The position numbers were made by a program, and so were the translations under genes. 64,000 nucleotides of DNA from Parasedimentitalea maritima (GTDB lineage Bacteria > Pseudomonadota > Alphaproteobacteria > Rhodobacterales > Rhodobacteraceae), in NCBI RefSeq assembly GCF_005771405.1, contig NZ_VAUA01000002.1, positions 62,001 to 126,000 of the forward strand. The letters run 5' to 3'. The notes under the pieces were generated by a model. It was not told the DNA's origin. It searched no databases and saw nothing but the letters and a program-made list of their open reading frames with translations. Shown piece by piece: positions 46,672 through 56,221 of the stretch (its first letter is position 1; each line of letters starts with the position of its first letter).

Positions 46672-47170
46672 TTGGTATGCCCTCTACGTCGAAAACCAAA
46701 AAATATCGCCATGTCGGCATCGACATGTGAGAGAAAAGAAACCGCCCCTTCTCGATGTGCTCCACTGAAAGTGTCAGCGCTTCATACTCACTCTCAATAG
46801 CATCGTGTGTTTCAGATCTACCTCCGTCATCATCACAAGCAAGCTCAACCATTCCACATTGGTTGAGGGCTTGCTTGCAAACTCCCTGGAGAAAATAAAA
46901 AGGGTCCAGTGTGCCTGCTTGGGGATCATGATGAGACCAGTAATCTGGTCGAGTGCCAGTTTCGGACTCACACCAATTTACGCCCTCAAGAAAGTCACAC
47001 GCACAACCTAGTGTCTCATCGCCACTATAAACGCCTAACGCATAGACGAATTTCCTTTTCCGTAAGGGGGCGGGGAAGGCATCCGCGATCAAGGCACTCA
47101 TCTCGCCGAAAGTACTAGGCGTTTCAATTGTCAAGGGAGCGTCAGTACCTAAAAATAAACTCAAGCACAT
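46664..47170 (-). CDS. Uncharacterised protein coupled between the carboxylase genes
   Basis: 168 residues from the ATG at 47170. No family recognised. It begins MCLSLFLGTDAPLTIE and contains seven cysteines (positions such as GCACDFLEGVNWC, GVCKQALNQCGMVELAC) and a C-terminus with FLFSHMSMPTWRYFLVFDVEG. No signal peptide or membrane helix. It starts 1 base after the mccB stop and overlaps mccA by 8 bases, so it is translated with both. A metal-binding or redox role is possible but not shown. Confidence 0.6.
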   Translation of the reverse strand: MCLSLFLGTDAPLTIETPSTFGEMSALIADAFPAPLRKRKFVYALGVYSGDETLGCACDFLEGVNWCESETGTRPDYWSHHDPQAGTLDPFYFLQGVCKQALNQCGMVELACDDDGGRSETHDAIESEYEALTLSVEHIEKGRFLFSHMSMPTWRYFLVFDVEGIPNV

Positions 47171-47171
47171 T

Positions 47172-48776
47172 TTACATCCGGAACACGCCAAAGCGTGTCT
47201 CCTCAATTGGGGCATTCAGCGCAGCACTCAGGGACAGCGACAGCACATCGCGGCTCTTGCGCGGGTCAATTATACCGTCATCCCATAGGCGGGCCGAGGC
47301 ATAGAGCGGATGACTTTGCTCTTCGAACATATCAATGGTGGGTTGCTTGAACGCAGTCTCTTCCTCCGCGCTCCAGCTACCCCCACGCCGCTCAATCCCG
47401 TCGCGCTTAACAGTCGCCAGAACTCCAGCAGCCTGTTCACCGCCCATCACCGAGATGCGCGAATTGGGCCAGGTCCACAGGAACCGGGGTTGGTACGCAC
47501 GACCGGCCATACCGTAGTTGCCTGCGCCAAACGAGCCACCAACCAGCATGGTAATCTTAGGCACATTGGTCGAAGCCACAGCCGTCACCATTTTGGCACC
47601 GTGGCGGGCAATGCCTTCGTTTTCGTATTTACGCCCCACCATGAATCCGGTGATGTTTTGCAGGAACACCAATGGGATTTTCCGCTGTGAGCAGAGTTCG
47701 ACGAAATGCGCGCCCTTTTGTGCAGCTTCTGAGAACAACACGCCGTTGTTGGCAACAATGCCCACCGGGCAGCCTTTGACATGGGCAAAGCCAGTCACCA
47801 GCGTCTCCCCATAGCGCGGCTTGAATTCATCGAAACGCGAGCCATCCACCAGACGCGCGATCACCTCGCGAATGTCATACGGCGTACGCAGATCGCCCGG
47901 CACCACGCCTAGGATCTCCTCTGGGTCATAAGCGGGCTCTTCGGAGCTCGCCCAGTCAACCGTTTGAGGCTTGCGCAGGTTCAGCGACAAAACAGCCCGT
48001 CGTGCCAGAGCCAGCGCATGGGCATCATCTTCGGCCAGATAGTCCGCCACCCCCGAAAGACGCGTATGAACATCACCACCGCCAAGATCTTCGGCCGAGA
48101 CGACCTCTCCCGTTGCCGCCTTGACCAGTGGCGGGCCGGCCAGAAAAATCGTCCCCTGATCACGCACGATAATGGTCACATCCGACATAGCGGGCACATA
48201 GGCCCCCCCTGCAGTGCAACTGCCCATGACCACCGCTATTTGCGGAATACCCTTGGCCGACATCCGCGCCTGATTGTAGAAGATCCGGCCAAAGTGGTCG
48301 CGGTCTGGGAACACCTCGTCCTGTTGCGGCAGGTTAGCACCGCCACTGTCGACCAGATAAATGCAAGGCAGATGGTTTTCCTCAGCAATCTCCTGCGCCC
48401 TCAGGTGCTTTTTCACCGTCATCGGGAAGTAGGTGCCGCCTTTTACCGTGGCATCATTGCAGACCACCATGACATCCTGCCCCTGCACCCGGCCAATACC
48501 AGCGATCACGCCGGACCCAGGTGCTGCACCGTCATACATGTTGTGAGCGGCCGTTGCGCCGATCTCCAAGAACGGAGACCCGGGATCTAGCAGATTAGCC
48601 ACCCGACGGCGCGGCAACATCTTGCCACGACTTTCGTGGCGGGCGCGCGATCGTTCGCCGCCCCCCAGACGCGCAGCCTCGGCTGCTTCAGAGATCTGGG
48701 CAAGTGCTTCCAGATGGGCGCTCTGATTCTGCTTGAAGTTTTCAGAGGATGGCATCGCCTTAGATGTGAGTTTCAT
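47172..48776 (-). CDS. liuB: Methylcrotonyl-CoA carboxylase carboxyltransferase beta subunit
   Basis: 534 residues from the ATG at 48776. CT-domain motifs: [69 protein letters not shown], and in the second half [15 protein letters not shown] and [16 protein letters not shown], with [19 protein letters not shown]. These match the MCC beta subunit rather than propionyl-CoA carboxylase. The longer open frame upstream lies inside the next gene. Confidence 0.95.
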   Translation of the reverse strand: MKLTSKAMPSSENFKQNQSAHLEALAQISEAAEAARLGGGERSRARHESRGKMLPRRRVANLLDPGSPFLEIGATAAHNMYDGAAPGSGVIAGIGRVQGQDVMVVCNDATVKGGTYFPMTVKKHLRAQEIAEENHLPCIYLVDSGGANLPQQDEVFPDRDHFGRIFYNQARMSAKGIPQIAVVMGSCTAGGAYVPAMSDVTIIVRDQGTIFLAGPPLVKAATGEVVSAEDLGGGDVHTRLSGVADYLAEDDAHALALARRAVLSLNLRKPQTVDWASSEEPAYDPEEILGVVPGDLRTPYDIREVIARLVDGSRFDEFKPRYGETLVTGFAHVKGCPVGIVANNGVLFSEAAQKGAHFVELCSQRKIPLVFLQNITGFMVGRKYENEGIARHGAKMVTAVASTNVPKITMLVGGSFGAGNYGMAGRAYQPRFLWTWPNSRISVMGGEQAAGVLATVKRDGIERRGGSWSAEEETAFKQPTIDMFEEQSHPLYASARLWDDGIIDPRKSRDVLSLSLSAALNAPIEETRFGVFRM

Positions 48777-49348
48777 GTCCGCAACATCTTTCTCAGTTTG
48801 GGTGGTAGTTGTCGGCGTGCTCGCGCCGTTTTGAAAACAGTTGGCAGTTTCCGGCTGAACCAGTCCCCCCAAGGGTGACGTGATCGGTCTGCGCCAGCCA
48901 AAAGTTCCAACATGGCCACGACGTGGCCACGGTTGTAAAACCAAAGGCAGCGCCCAGCATACGACAATTGAAAGTAAGCCTCTTCAGGCCATTTAAGCTT
49001 GACTTTGTGGTGGTTGAAACAACCAGTGCAAAATGACGTACCCCTTAAACAGTTGGTTGCGAGGCGGCCACCACCTGGGAAAGGATTAACGCCCTTCGGA
49101 AATTTCGTTCCAAAGCCATCATACAACAGGTAATGGTCCCGGAACCAAGAACTGTAGTGACGCTCCACTTTGGAAAACTGAATTCTATGCAATCCCTGTT
49201 TCCGAAATGACGATTCTTCAGATTTTAATGGAACAAGCAAGTCGGCCGCTTGGAAGTGCGCCTCGCCCCCACAGTCGGGGCAGCGAATAGCCGTCTTTGG
49301 AGGCAACCATTGAAAGTCACTTTGAAGATCAAGTGTCTCCGCGCTCAT
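48773..49348 (-). CDS. Uncharacterised zinc-ribbon-like protein coupled into the liu operon
   Basis: 191 residues, no family recognised. A CPDCGG motif at about residue 23 and a later [11 protein letters not shown] could form a split zinc site; the rest is rich in aromatic residues ([40 protein letters not shown]) and ends in a very basic helix ([18 protein letters not shown]). Its ATG overlaps the acyl-CoA synthetase stop and its stop overlaps the mccB start, both ATGA, giving strong translational coupling. Confidence 0.6.
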   Translation of the reverse strand: MSAETLDLQSDFQWLPPKTAIRCPDCGGEAHFQAADLLVPLKSEESSFRKQGLHRIQFSKVERHYSSWFRDHYLLYDGFGTKFPKGVNPFPGGGRLATNCLRGTSFCTGCFNHHKVKLKWPEEAYFQLSYAGRCLWFYNRGHVVAMLELLAGADRSRHPWGDWFSRKLPTVFKTARARRQLPPKLRKMLRT

Positions 49349-50874
49349 AAGTCCAACTCCTCCGCCGCCCGGCGCTTCAACTCCTTACGGATTACCTTAC
49401 CCGTCACAGTCATTGGCAGGGCATCGAGAAAGGCAATTTCACGTGGATAGGAATACTGTGCGAGGCGTTGCTTGACGTAGTTTTGTAAGTCTTCCTCAGT
49501 CGCCTGAAGATCTGCCTTTAAAACAACATAAGCTTTTACGATTTCGGTACGCAGCGGGTCCGACTTGCCTACGACGCCAACAGTTGCCACCGCCGGGTGT
49601 GTCAGCAGGCAGTCCTCGATCTCAGCCGGGCCGATGCGATATCCAGCGGAGGTGATTACATCATCCTCGCGCCCTACAAAGCGCAGATAGTCGCCCTCCC
49701 AGACACCGCGATCCCCGGTGACCAGCCAGTCGCCACGAAACTTGGCAGCCGTTTCTTCGGGCCGGTTCCAGTATTCAAGCAGCATCGAGGCTGATCCACG
49801 GCGCACCGCAACATCGCCCTCTTCCCGGGTCGGTTGACCGAGTTCATCAATCACTGCCAAATCATGTCCCAACACCGCCTTGCCGATGCACCCGGGGAGC
49901 GGATCAAAATCCGTCCCGCAGGACGAGGCCACCATGTTACATTCGGTCTGCCCGTAGAATTCGTTAATTGTTACGCCCAATCGACGCTGGCCCCAAGCGA
50001 GCATCTCCGCGCCCAGGGGCTCTCCACCCGAGGCAACAGAGCGCAGACCGTCGAGCCCCTGCCCTGTTGCTTTCAGCATACGCAGCGCTGTGGGGGGAAA
50101 GAACACGTTGCGCACATCGCCTTGTTTGATCACCTCAGCACAGGACGCAGGCGTAAATTTGTCGAGCCGCGCAGCAACAACCGGCACGCCAAGCGCAAGA
50201 CCCGGCATGGCCACGTCGAACAACCCGCCAATCCAGGCCCAGTCCGCCGGGGTCCACAGGCAATCACCGGGTTGGCCTAAATGGTCATGACTGATGGACA
50301 CACCTGGCAGATGCCCTGTGAGTACGCGATGCCCATGCAATGCGCCCTTGGGGCTGCCGGTGGTGCCCGACGTATAGATCAAAACCGCAGGGGTTTCCGG
50401 CGTGGTGCTGGCAAATTCTACTGGAGTTCCGGGTATTCCGGCGTCAGAGACTATGACCGGTTCAGCCAAATCACCTAGCAGCTCGCTCCCTTCTACATCC
50501 GTAAAGACGAAACGCACCCCGGCATCCCCTGCCCGGCTAGCCAAAGCATCGCGTTTGAACAATTTGAACAAGGGAACTGAAATGCCGCCAATTTTCCAAA
50601 TGGCCAAATGCGCTGCCAAACACCAAGGGGACTGGCTCAGCAGCACGCCAACACGCTCACCAGCCTGTACCCTTGTCAGCAGGTAGCGCGCCAACCCATC
50701 AACCATAACAGCCAAATCGCCATAGGTGACATCCACCCGGTCAGTGCCTGTCAAATCGATCACTGCCAATTGCTCAGCAGGGTGCGCCAGTGCCTGTGCG
50801 GCCATGTTCAACTGATCGGGCAGATCCCAACTGCCATTTTTCAAAAGTCCGGGAAATTTGTATGCTTTAGTCAT
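49345..50874 (-). CDS. AMP-dependent acyl-CoA synthetase
   Basis: 509 residues of the ANL superfamily: ILIYTSGTTGSPKGALHGHR (P-loop), NEFYGQTECN, TGDRGVWEGDYLRFVGREDDVITSAGYRIGP and the C-terminal acyl-activation Lys in PMTVTGKVIRKELKR. It activates a carboxylic acid to its CoA thioester. In this cluster the acid may be isovalerate, acetoacetate or another short branched chain; sequence does not decide. AAGGCG precedes the ATG. Confidence 0.9.
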   Translation of the reverse strand: MTKAYKFPGLLKNGSWDLPDQLNMAAQALAHPAEQLAVIDLTGTDRVDVTYGDLAVMVDGLARYLLTRVQAGERVGVLLSQSPWCLAAHLAIWKIGGISVPLFKLFKRDALASRAGDAGVRFVFTDVEGSELLGDLAEPVIVSDAGIPGTPVEFASTTPETPAVLIYTSGTTGSPKGALHGHRVLTGHLPGVSISHDHLGQPGDCLWTPADWAWIGGLFDVAMPGLALGVPVVAARLDKFTPASCAEVIKQGDVRNVFFPPTALRMLKATGQGLDGLRSVASGGEPLGAEMLAWGQRRLGVTINEFYGQTECNMVASSCGTDFDPLPGCIGKAVLGHDLAVIDELGQPTREEGDVAVRRGSASMLLEYWNRPEETAAKFRGDWLVTGDRGVWEGDYLRFVGREDDVITSAGYRIGPAEIEDCLLTHPAVATVGVVGKSDPLRTEIVKAYVVLKADLQATEEDLQNYVKQRLAQYSYPREIAFLDALPMTVTGKVIRKELKRRAAEELDL

Positions 50875-51023
50875 CTTTCGCCTTGCTCCAGATGCATAGC
50901 CGATATTCGATTTTTCGGTTTGTTTTCAATACGAAAGAGGTCGTTCCTTTGATCCAGATCAGGGTGGAACGCGTCACCTGCAGACACTCTGCGGCCGTAC
51001 ACTGAACAAAAGGCTGATCCCCG

Positions 51024-51626
51024 ATGAAACGCACCTTCGCTGCCGTGGTGCTGACCACTGCATTTGCGGCCCTTGCCGCGCCCGCTATCGCCCAATCGCA
51101 GGGAGACTGGACCTTTGGTGTTGGTGTCGCCAACGTTAATCCCAAATCGGACAACGGCACTCTTGCTGGCAGTCCCAGTTCCATCGGCGATGATACACAA
51201 CTGTCCTTGACCGCCGAGTACTTCATTCGCGACAACCTTGGGATTGAACTGCTGGCTGCAACCCCGTTTGAACATGACATCAATATTGGCGGATCGTTTG
51301 CGGGCACCACCCGACAACTGCCGCCAACCCTGTCGTTGAACTACCACGTTCCCACAAAGGGGAAGATCAAACCCTTCTTTGGGCTGGGTTTGAACTACAC
51401 CACTTTCTTTGAAGAAGCCTCGCCATTGGGTGTTCTGGAACTCGACGATAGCTGGGGCTACGCGGTTCAGGTTGGTGCAGATTGGCAGATTTCTGACCAT
51501 GGTGCGGTGCGTCTGAACCTGCGGTATATCGATATCGACAGCGACGCCACCCTGAACGGAGCACCCATCGGCACAGCCGAGATCGATCCGATTGTGGTTG
51601 GCGTTAGCTACGTGCACCGTTTCTAA
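51024..51626 (+). CDS. ompW: OmpW-family outer membrane protein
   Basis: 200 residues. Signal peptide FAAVVLTTAFAALAAPAIAQS, then eight-stranded barrel features of OmpW: GDWTFGVGVANVNPKSD, YFIRDNLGIELLAATPFEHDI, PPTLSLNYH, KIKPFFGLGLNYTTFF and a terminal aromatic residue (VGVSYVHRF). OmpW is a small outer-membrane channel for hydrophobic compounds. It is the only plus-strand gene within the liu cluster, splitting isovaleryl-CoA dehydrogenase from the rest. Confidence 0.9.
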   Translation: MKRTFAAVVLTTAFAALAAPAIAQSQGDWTFGVGVANVNPKSDNGTLAGSPSSIGDDTQLSLTAEYFIRDNLGIELLAATPFEHDINIGGSFAGTTRQLPPTLSLNYHVPTKGKIKPFFGLGLNYTTFFEEASPLGVLELDDSWGYAVQVGADWQISDHGAVRLNLRYIDIDSDATLNGAPIGTAEIDPIVVGVSYVHRF

Positions 51627-51735
51627 TCCTTTGATACAATACGGACGGCCGAACGATATGGGCGGACCATCCATTCACTGGGCCTGCGCACCTTCCCTCG
51701 GTTTCGCAGGTCCGTTGTTCTAAAGCTTCGCTCGG

Positions 51736-52239
51736 TTAGCCACCCAAGCCGGAGTGCTCCAAATAGATTGCCTGTTCACCCGTCATTTGAAGCAGGCAAG
51801 ACAAGACTGCCGGGCCGCCACCGCTGCCGCCCCCCCATTGAGACTGTTCAAAATCACATGTGGCATCCCGGTAGGTAATCCAGGCACGCTGCATATCGCG
51901 CAATGCCGGAGCCGTTTTAGGAGCGGAAGAACCAATTTCGGCCAGCTCTGCATCCTGCGCTTTGGCGTCACCACGGACCCGCTTGTAAACTTGGTTAAGC
52001 CGGGTATCCCAATAGTCGCGTTCGCTATCCAAACACTGCATCATGCCTATCGTGGTCGATCCGTCTGGGGTGGCATCCATACAGGCACTGGCTGATAAAC
52101 CAATACAGGTTTTTTGGGCGTCATAGCTACCAGACTGCGCCACACAGCTGTCAGAGGCCGCGTTGGAGTATTTCAGGTCCTGTGCTGATGCAGTGGTTGC
52201 ACCTAACACCAGTGCTGCGAGCGTCACACCAATCTTCAT
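51736..52239 (-). CDS. LprI-like (DUF1311) exported protein
   Basis: 167 residues. Signal peptide [18 protein letters not shown]; the mature domain has the LprI/DUF1311 pattern with cysteines spaced through [21 protein letters not shown] and [23 protein letters not shown], and [17 protein letters not shown] near the end. The domain is linked to lysozyme inhibition in LprI, but most members are uncharacterised. It overlaps the isovaleryl-CoA dehydrogenase stop by 4 bases (ATGA), an odd coupling of a periplasmic protein with a cytosolic enzyme. Confidence 0.8.
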   Translation of the reverse strand: MKIGVTLAALVLGATTASAQDLKYSNAASDSCVAQSGSYDAQKTCIGLSASACMDATPDGSTTIGMMQCLDSERDYWDTRLNQVYKRVRGDAKAQDAELAEIGSSAPKTAPALRDMQRAWITYRDATCDFEQSQWGGGSGGGPAVLSCLLQMTGEQAIYLEHSGLGG

Positions 52240-53399
52240 CCCATTTTCCCCATCAGTTCGCGACCGATCAACATACGACGAATTTCAGAGGTCCCTGCTC
52301 CGATCTCCATCAACTTTGCGTCCCGGAAGATGCGCCCCACCGGGTTGTCAGACAGATACCCAGCGCCGCCCAGCGCTTGTACGGCCTGATGTGCCTGCAC
52401 CATAGCCTGCTCAGAGGCATATAGGCAGCAGGCTGCTGCGTCCTGCCGAGTCACGGTACCCCGATCACAGGCCTTGGCTACTTCATAAACATAGGCGCGT
52501 GCTGAATTCATTGCTGTATACATGTCTGCAATCTTGCCCTGCATCAGCTGAAAAGAGCCAATCGGCTTACCAAATTGCTTACGTTCAGCCATATATGGCA
52601 TCATTTCATCCATGCAGGAGGCCATGATCCCGGTCCCAATGCCAGCCAGCACCACCCTTTCATAATCCAGCCCCGACATTAGAACAGCGACGCCGCACCC
52701 TTCCTCACCCAGGACGTTTTCAAACGGTACTTCGGCATCATCGAAAATCAACTCGGCCGTGTTTGATCCACGCATGCCAAGTTTGTCGAAATGCGGCGAC
52801 GTCGAGAAACCCTTCATCTCTTTTTCAACGATGAATGCGGTGATACCTCTCGATCCTGCTTCGGGGTCGGTTTTTGCGTAGACCACGAGAGTATCCGCAT
52901 CCGGACCATTGGTGATCCAGTATTTGTTGCCATTCAGCCGGTAATGGTCATTTCGCTTCTCGGCCCGCAACGACATAGACACCACGTCAGACCCGGCACC
53001 AGATTCAGACATCGCCAATGCACCGACATGCTCACCACTGACTAGACGTGGTAGGTACTTTGTCCGCTGCTCATCTGTACCGTTCAATTTGATCTGATTG
53101 ACACAAAGGTTGGAATGGGCACCGTAAGACAGAGCCACAGACGCACTGGCGCGGGCAATTTCTTCAACAGCGACAGTGTGAGCCAAGTAAGACATACCGG
53201 CCCCACCAAATTCCTCGGGGACAGTAACACCCAACAGGCCCAATTCTCCCATTTCCTGCCACAGCTCGGCTGGAAACGCGTTCGTTTGGTCAACCTGCTG
53301 CGCCATCGGCCTGACCCGATCTTGCGCCCAGCGATGCACCATATCGCGCAGCGCATTCACGTCTTCCCCTAGATCGAATTGCATACTGGCGTTGAACAT
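52236..53399 (-). CDS. liuA: Isovaleryl-CoA dehydrogenase
   Basis: 387 residues of the acyl-CoA dehydrogenase fold: [16 protein letters not shown]-type segment, [20 protein letters not shown] (FAD loop), [18 protein letters not shown], and the C-terminal [42 protein letters not shown]. The catalytic Glu position (residue in the [11 protein letters not shown] region) matches isovaleryl-CoA dehydrogenase, where the base lies in the middle of the chain. It oxidises isovaleryl-CoA to 3-methylcrotonyl-CoA, feeding the downstream carboxylase. Confidence 0.93.
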   Translation of the reverse strand: MFNASMQFDLGEDVNALRDMVHRWAQDRVRPMAQQVDQTNAFPAELWQEMGELGLLGVTVPEEFGGAGMSYLAHTVAVEEIARASASVALSYGAHSNLCVNQIKLNGTDEQRTKYLPRLVSGEHVGALAMSESGAGSDVVSMSLRAEKRNDHYRLNGNKYWITNGPDADTLVVYAKTDPEAGSRGITAFIVEKEMKGFSTSPHFDKLGMRGSNTAELIFDDAEVPFENVLGEEGCGVAVLMSGLDYERVVLAGIGTGIMASCMDEMMPYMAERKQFGKPIGSFQLMQGKIADMYTAMNSARAYVYEVAKACDRGTVTRQDAAACCLYASEQAMVQAHQAVQALGGAGYLSDNPVGRIFRDAKLMEIGAGTSEIRRMLIGRELMGKMG

Positions 53400-53432
53400 G
53401 CGGCACGTCCTCTCGACTCAACTAAACTTATT

Positions 53433-53446
53433 TGAACACACGTTCA
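53433..53446. promoter_or_regulatory. Putative operator upstream of isovaleryl-CoA dehydrogenase
   Basis: TGAAC-ACAC-GTTCA, a perfect inverted repeat extended by AT-rich flanks, 34 bases upstream of the start codon. Such TetR/FadR-like sites often control fatty-acid or branched-chain catabolic genes. Whether the nearby TetR regulator binds it is unproven. Confidence 0.5.
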
Positions 53447-53507
53447 TTTAATCGCACCCATCCCCCGTACGTCAAGCATACTTTGAGTTGAATTTCCACA
53501 ATTACTA

Positions 53508-53519
53508 AGTCAGTTGACT
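53508..53519. promoter_or_regulatory. Putative TetR autoregulatory operator
   Basis: AGTCA-GT-TGACT is a perfect inverted repeat within the 163-base intergenic region, 44 bases before the TetR gene start. Motifs of this form are frequent TetR-family sites. Autoregulation is inferred. Confidence 0.5.
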
Positions 53520-53562
53520 CACTTATTTTCAACAGGTATCTCATCGAAAAAGGGGGACGACC

Positions 53563-54159
53563 ATGCAAGCGAAACAAAAACGTTCAAGCGAGAAAAGATC
53601 CAAACTGGTGACGGCCGGAACCGAATTGTTCCATACTCTTGGGTATGGCAGTGCGAGTTTGGCCGATGTTGCGAAGCACGCAAACGTGCCGGTAGGCGGC
53701 ATTTTTTATCACTTTCGGACCAAAGCAGACTTGGCCGATGCGGTTATGGAAAAGCACCACGAAACCTACGCAGAACAGCTTGCAATGATCGAAAGCCAAA
53801 CGAATGACCCGCGCCAACGGCTACGTCTGTTCTGGGATGGGGCCGCTCAATTGGCAGACAACCGGGCAGAACTGGGTTGCCCAGTCTTGGCCCTGGCCGA
53901 GGACATGGCCTGTGACGCCTCTCGGCCCGCAGATGCCCAGCCAACACGACAGCGAGTCATGCGGCATACGATTGACTGGCTGGCAGAGCAATATGGTGCA
54001 CTGGGTTTGAATGAATCCGCGGCACAGACTGCTGCGGCCTCTCTTTTCGCTGCCATGCAGGGCGCATTTGCGGTGGGGCATGTGCTTGGCGATGCATCTA
54101 TGATCCGTGACATTTTCCAAAACAAACGCAACGAACAGGAAAAGGCAGGTTATTTATGA
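53563..54159 (+). CDS. TetR-family transcriptional regulator
   Basis: 198 residues. The N-terminal helix-turn-helix is clear: KLVTAGTELFHTLGYGSASLADVAKHANVPVGGIFYHFRTKADLADAV. The C-terminal ligand domain has CPVLALAEDMACDAS and a final helix pair and is of the TetR_C type seen with small electrophiles. GGGGGACGACC precedes the ATG. It is divergent from the isovaleryl-CoA dehydrogenase gene and overlaps the following HD-domain gene by 4 bases. Confidence 0.9.
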   Translation: MQAKQKRSSEKRSKLVTAGTELFHTLGYGSASLADVAKHANVPVGGIFYHFRTKADLADAVMEKHHETYAEQLAMIESQTNDPRQRLRLFWDGAAQLADNRAELGCPVLALAEDMACDASRPADAQPTRQRVMRHTIDWLAEQYGALGLNESAAQTAAASLFAAMQGAFAVGHVLGDASMIRDIFQNKRNEQEKAGYL

Positions 54160-54911
54160 CCTATCATTTTGGCGCGAAGGCCTGGGCGCAGACAACAAAC
54201 GGTATCATGCGCAGACGTGACCGGATAACCATGCTGCGCCAACTGGCGGGAACCCAGCTGGGTGAAATCGCGAGAAAGTTCCGTTTGAACAAAGGGCCTG
54301 CCGCCGTAGATATCGACCTATCGGACATAATGGTTCCAGACAGCGCCACCAGCAAGGCAGCCGAAGACAAAGTAAGCGAGGTCCTTGATCGCAGTCTGAA
54401 TTTGCACAGCCATCGCACCTACTATTGGGGCATGATCCTGGCCCGTAGCAAAGGGCTGCGTCCCGACCCTGAGCTTCTATATGTTTCGGCACTGCTGCAC
54501 GATCTGGGGCTTGCTGAAACTGAGTTACCAAAAGCCAAGTCGTGCTGTTTTGCCGTAAACGGAGCGCGACTTGCAGATCTGTTCTTGCAAGAGCAAAACT
54601 GGGATGTCTCGCGCCGCACCAGTGTGTTTGATGCGATTTCCCTGCATCTAAATCTGGACATCCCCGCAAGCCGCTTTGGAGCGGAGGCACATCTGCTGTC
54701 TCTGGGAGCCCACCTTGATGTCACCGGCCGCAATCTGCACCTGCTTTCGCGAACTACCGTTCACAGTGTTCTGAGCCAGTTCCCACGGGAAAATTTTACT
54801 GCAGATATCGTAGAAACAATCAGCGCCGAGCATCATCCGCACAGCCGCGCAAGCCTTTTGGGCAATCTTGGCTTCAAAAAGCTCGCGCTTGCAAACCCAT
54901 TGGACAAGTGA
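54156..54911 (+). CDS. HD-domain phosphohydrolase-like protein
   Basis: 251 residues. The HD signature reads LNLHSHRTYYWGMILARSKG, then SALLHDLGLAE (HD pair), followed by HLNLDIPASRFGAEAHLLSLGAHLDV, matching the HD/cyanamide-hydratase-like or DUF-type HD group. Metal-binding His and Asp residues are present, so it may be a hydrolase. Translationally coupled to the TetR gene (ATGA), hence likely under its control. The substrate is unknown. Confidence 0.78.
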   Translation: MTYHFGAKAWAQTTNGIMRRRDRITMLRQLAGTQLGEIARKFRLNKGPAAVDIDLSDIMVPDSATSKAAEDKVSEVLDRSLNLHSHRTYYWGMILARSKGLRPDPELLYVSALLHDLGLAETELPKAKSCCFAVNGARLADLFLQEQNWDVSRRTSVFDAISLHLNLDIPASRFGAEAHLLSLGAHLDVTGRNLHLLSRTTVHSVLSQFPRENFTADIVETISAEHHPHSRASLLGNLGFKKLALANPLDK

Positions 54912-54922
54912 CTTCAGGTCTT

Positions 54923-54951
54923 ATCTTTGCCGGGCCTAACTCGGCAAAGAT
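54923..54951. terminator. Hairpin shared by convergent genes
   Basis: ATCTTTGCCG (54923-54932) pairs with CGGCAAAGAT (54942-54951), a 10-bp stem with a 9-base loop. It spans the last codons and stop of the DegT gene and lies 12 bases after the HD gene stop. No T-tract follows on either strand, so it may act with Rho or as a transcription barrier. Confidence 0.45.
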
Positions 54952-56144
54952 CCCTCTCGCTGAAACACCGCTCCAACCTCAGCGCGAATAATTCGGGCTA
55001 TCTGGGCGCAATCGTCTAAACTGAACGTCAAAGGCACACGCATATCGACAATTCCAGCCAGAATGCGATCGCTTTGAGGCAGGCTATGCACTGGCGCATA
55101 GCGCCAGTTGTCATAGCGCGAGGTGAAGGCCGCAGGTTCCGGAGCGCCAAACCATTTCAGTTCGACACCGCGATCTGCACAGCGCCGTATAAACTCTTGA
55201 ACTTTGTCAGAGGCCCAATCAAGCAGCAGGAACTGGATTGACGAACCAACATAAGTTTCCGCAGCAGGCCGTTCGGTCAGCTGTAATCCGGGCGTTTCAC
55301 GCAACCCATCCTCGATACAACGATACCGTTCATTCCAACGCGCCACCTGGGCATCCAGGTCGCGGAGCTGTGGCCGCAGGATTGCTGCACGCAGATTGTC
55401 CATTCGCCCCGAGATATTGGGAGTGTCGTATTTGATGCGGTCGAACACCGCTCGATCCGGCGCGGCCAAATGTCGTTCAAACAACATGTATGAGCCAGAC
55501 AGCATGATGGCGCGGGCAGCGACTTCCTCGTCATCAGTAACCAACAGTCCGCCTTCGCCTGAATTTACATGTTTGTAAGTCTGGCAGGAATAGCAACCGA
55601 TCGCACCATGTCGCCCCGATGCCACCCCGTTCCAGGTCGCTCCCATGGTGTGGGCGCAGTCCTCGATGACTGTGACACCAGCATCATTACAAATCTGCAT
55701 CAAGCGGTCCATATCACACAGGTGGCCTCGCATATGCGACAGCATCAGCACCTTTGCCTGTCCAACCTTGGACGCCAGGTCATCAAGATCAATCACCAGA
55801 TTTTCGGTTACATCAACAAAGACAGGTACAGCACCGACAGATGCGATGGCACCTGGCACTGGTGCCAGCGTAAAGGCATTGGTCAGGACCAAATCACCGT
55901 GCTCCACCCCAACAGCCCGCAATGCTGTGGCAAGTGCATAGCCACCCGAAGCAACAGACAGGCAATATTTTGCGCCCACTTGTGCCGCAAATTCCTGCTC
56001 TAGCAACGCCGCTTGGCCCAACTCACATTCAACGACATTGTAGCGATGCAAACGCCCATGCTGCATCACCTCCAGTGCGGCGGCGATGGCGGCATCAGAA
56101 AGTGGTTCCTGCTGGGTGAAACTACCCGAAAATTTCTCGTTCAT
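54936..56144 (-). CDS. DegT/DnrJ/EryC1/StrS-family aminotransferase
   Basis: 402 residues from the ATG at 56144 with AGGG 8 bases upstream; a TTG at 56195 is less likely. The fold-type I PLP features are visible: VASGGYALATALRAVG, TVIEDCAHTMGATWNG and the PLP Lys in SCQTYKHVNSGEGGLLVT, then SGRMDNLRAAIL. Such enzymes aminate keto sugars in surface-polysaccharide or antibiotic sugar synthesis, or act as dehydratases. No sugar biosynthesis genes are next to it, so its substrate is unknown. Confidence 0.88.
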   Translation of the reverse strand: MNEKFSGSFTQQEPLSDAAIAAALEVMQHGRLHRYNVVECELGQAALLEQEFAAQVGAKYCLSVASGGYALATALRAVGVEHGDLVLTNAFTLAPVPGAIASVGAVPVFVDVTENLVIDLDDLASKVGQAKVLMLSHMRGHLCDMDRLMQICNDAGVTVIEDCAHTMGATWNGVASGRHGAIGCYSCQTYKHVNSGEGGLLVTDDEEVAARAIMLSGSYMLFERHLAAPDRAVFDRIKYDTPNISGRMDNLRAAILRPQLRDLDAQVARWNERYRCIEDGLRETPGLQLTERPAAETYVGSSIQFLLLDWASDKVQEFIRRCADRGVELKWFGAPEPAAFTSRYDNWRYAPVHSLPQSDRILAGIVDMRVPLTFSLDDCAQIARIIRAEVGAVFQREGSLPS

Positions 56145-56221
56145 CTTGTTTTCCCTGCACTGAAGTAGGCGGACAAAATTGTGCGACGGACGCAAATCTC
56201 TCCCCGCTTGCTCTATCGTTG

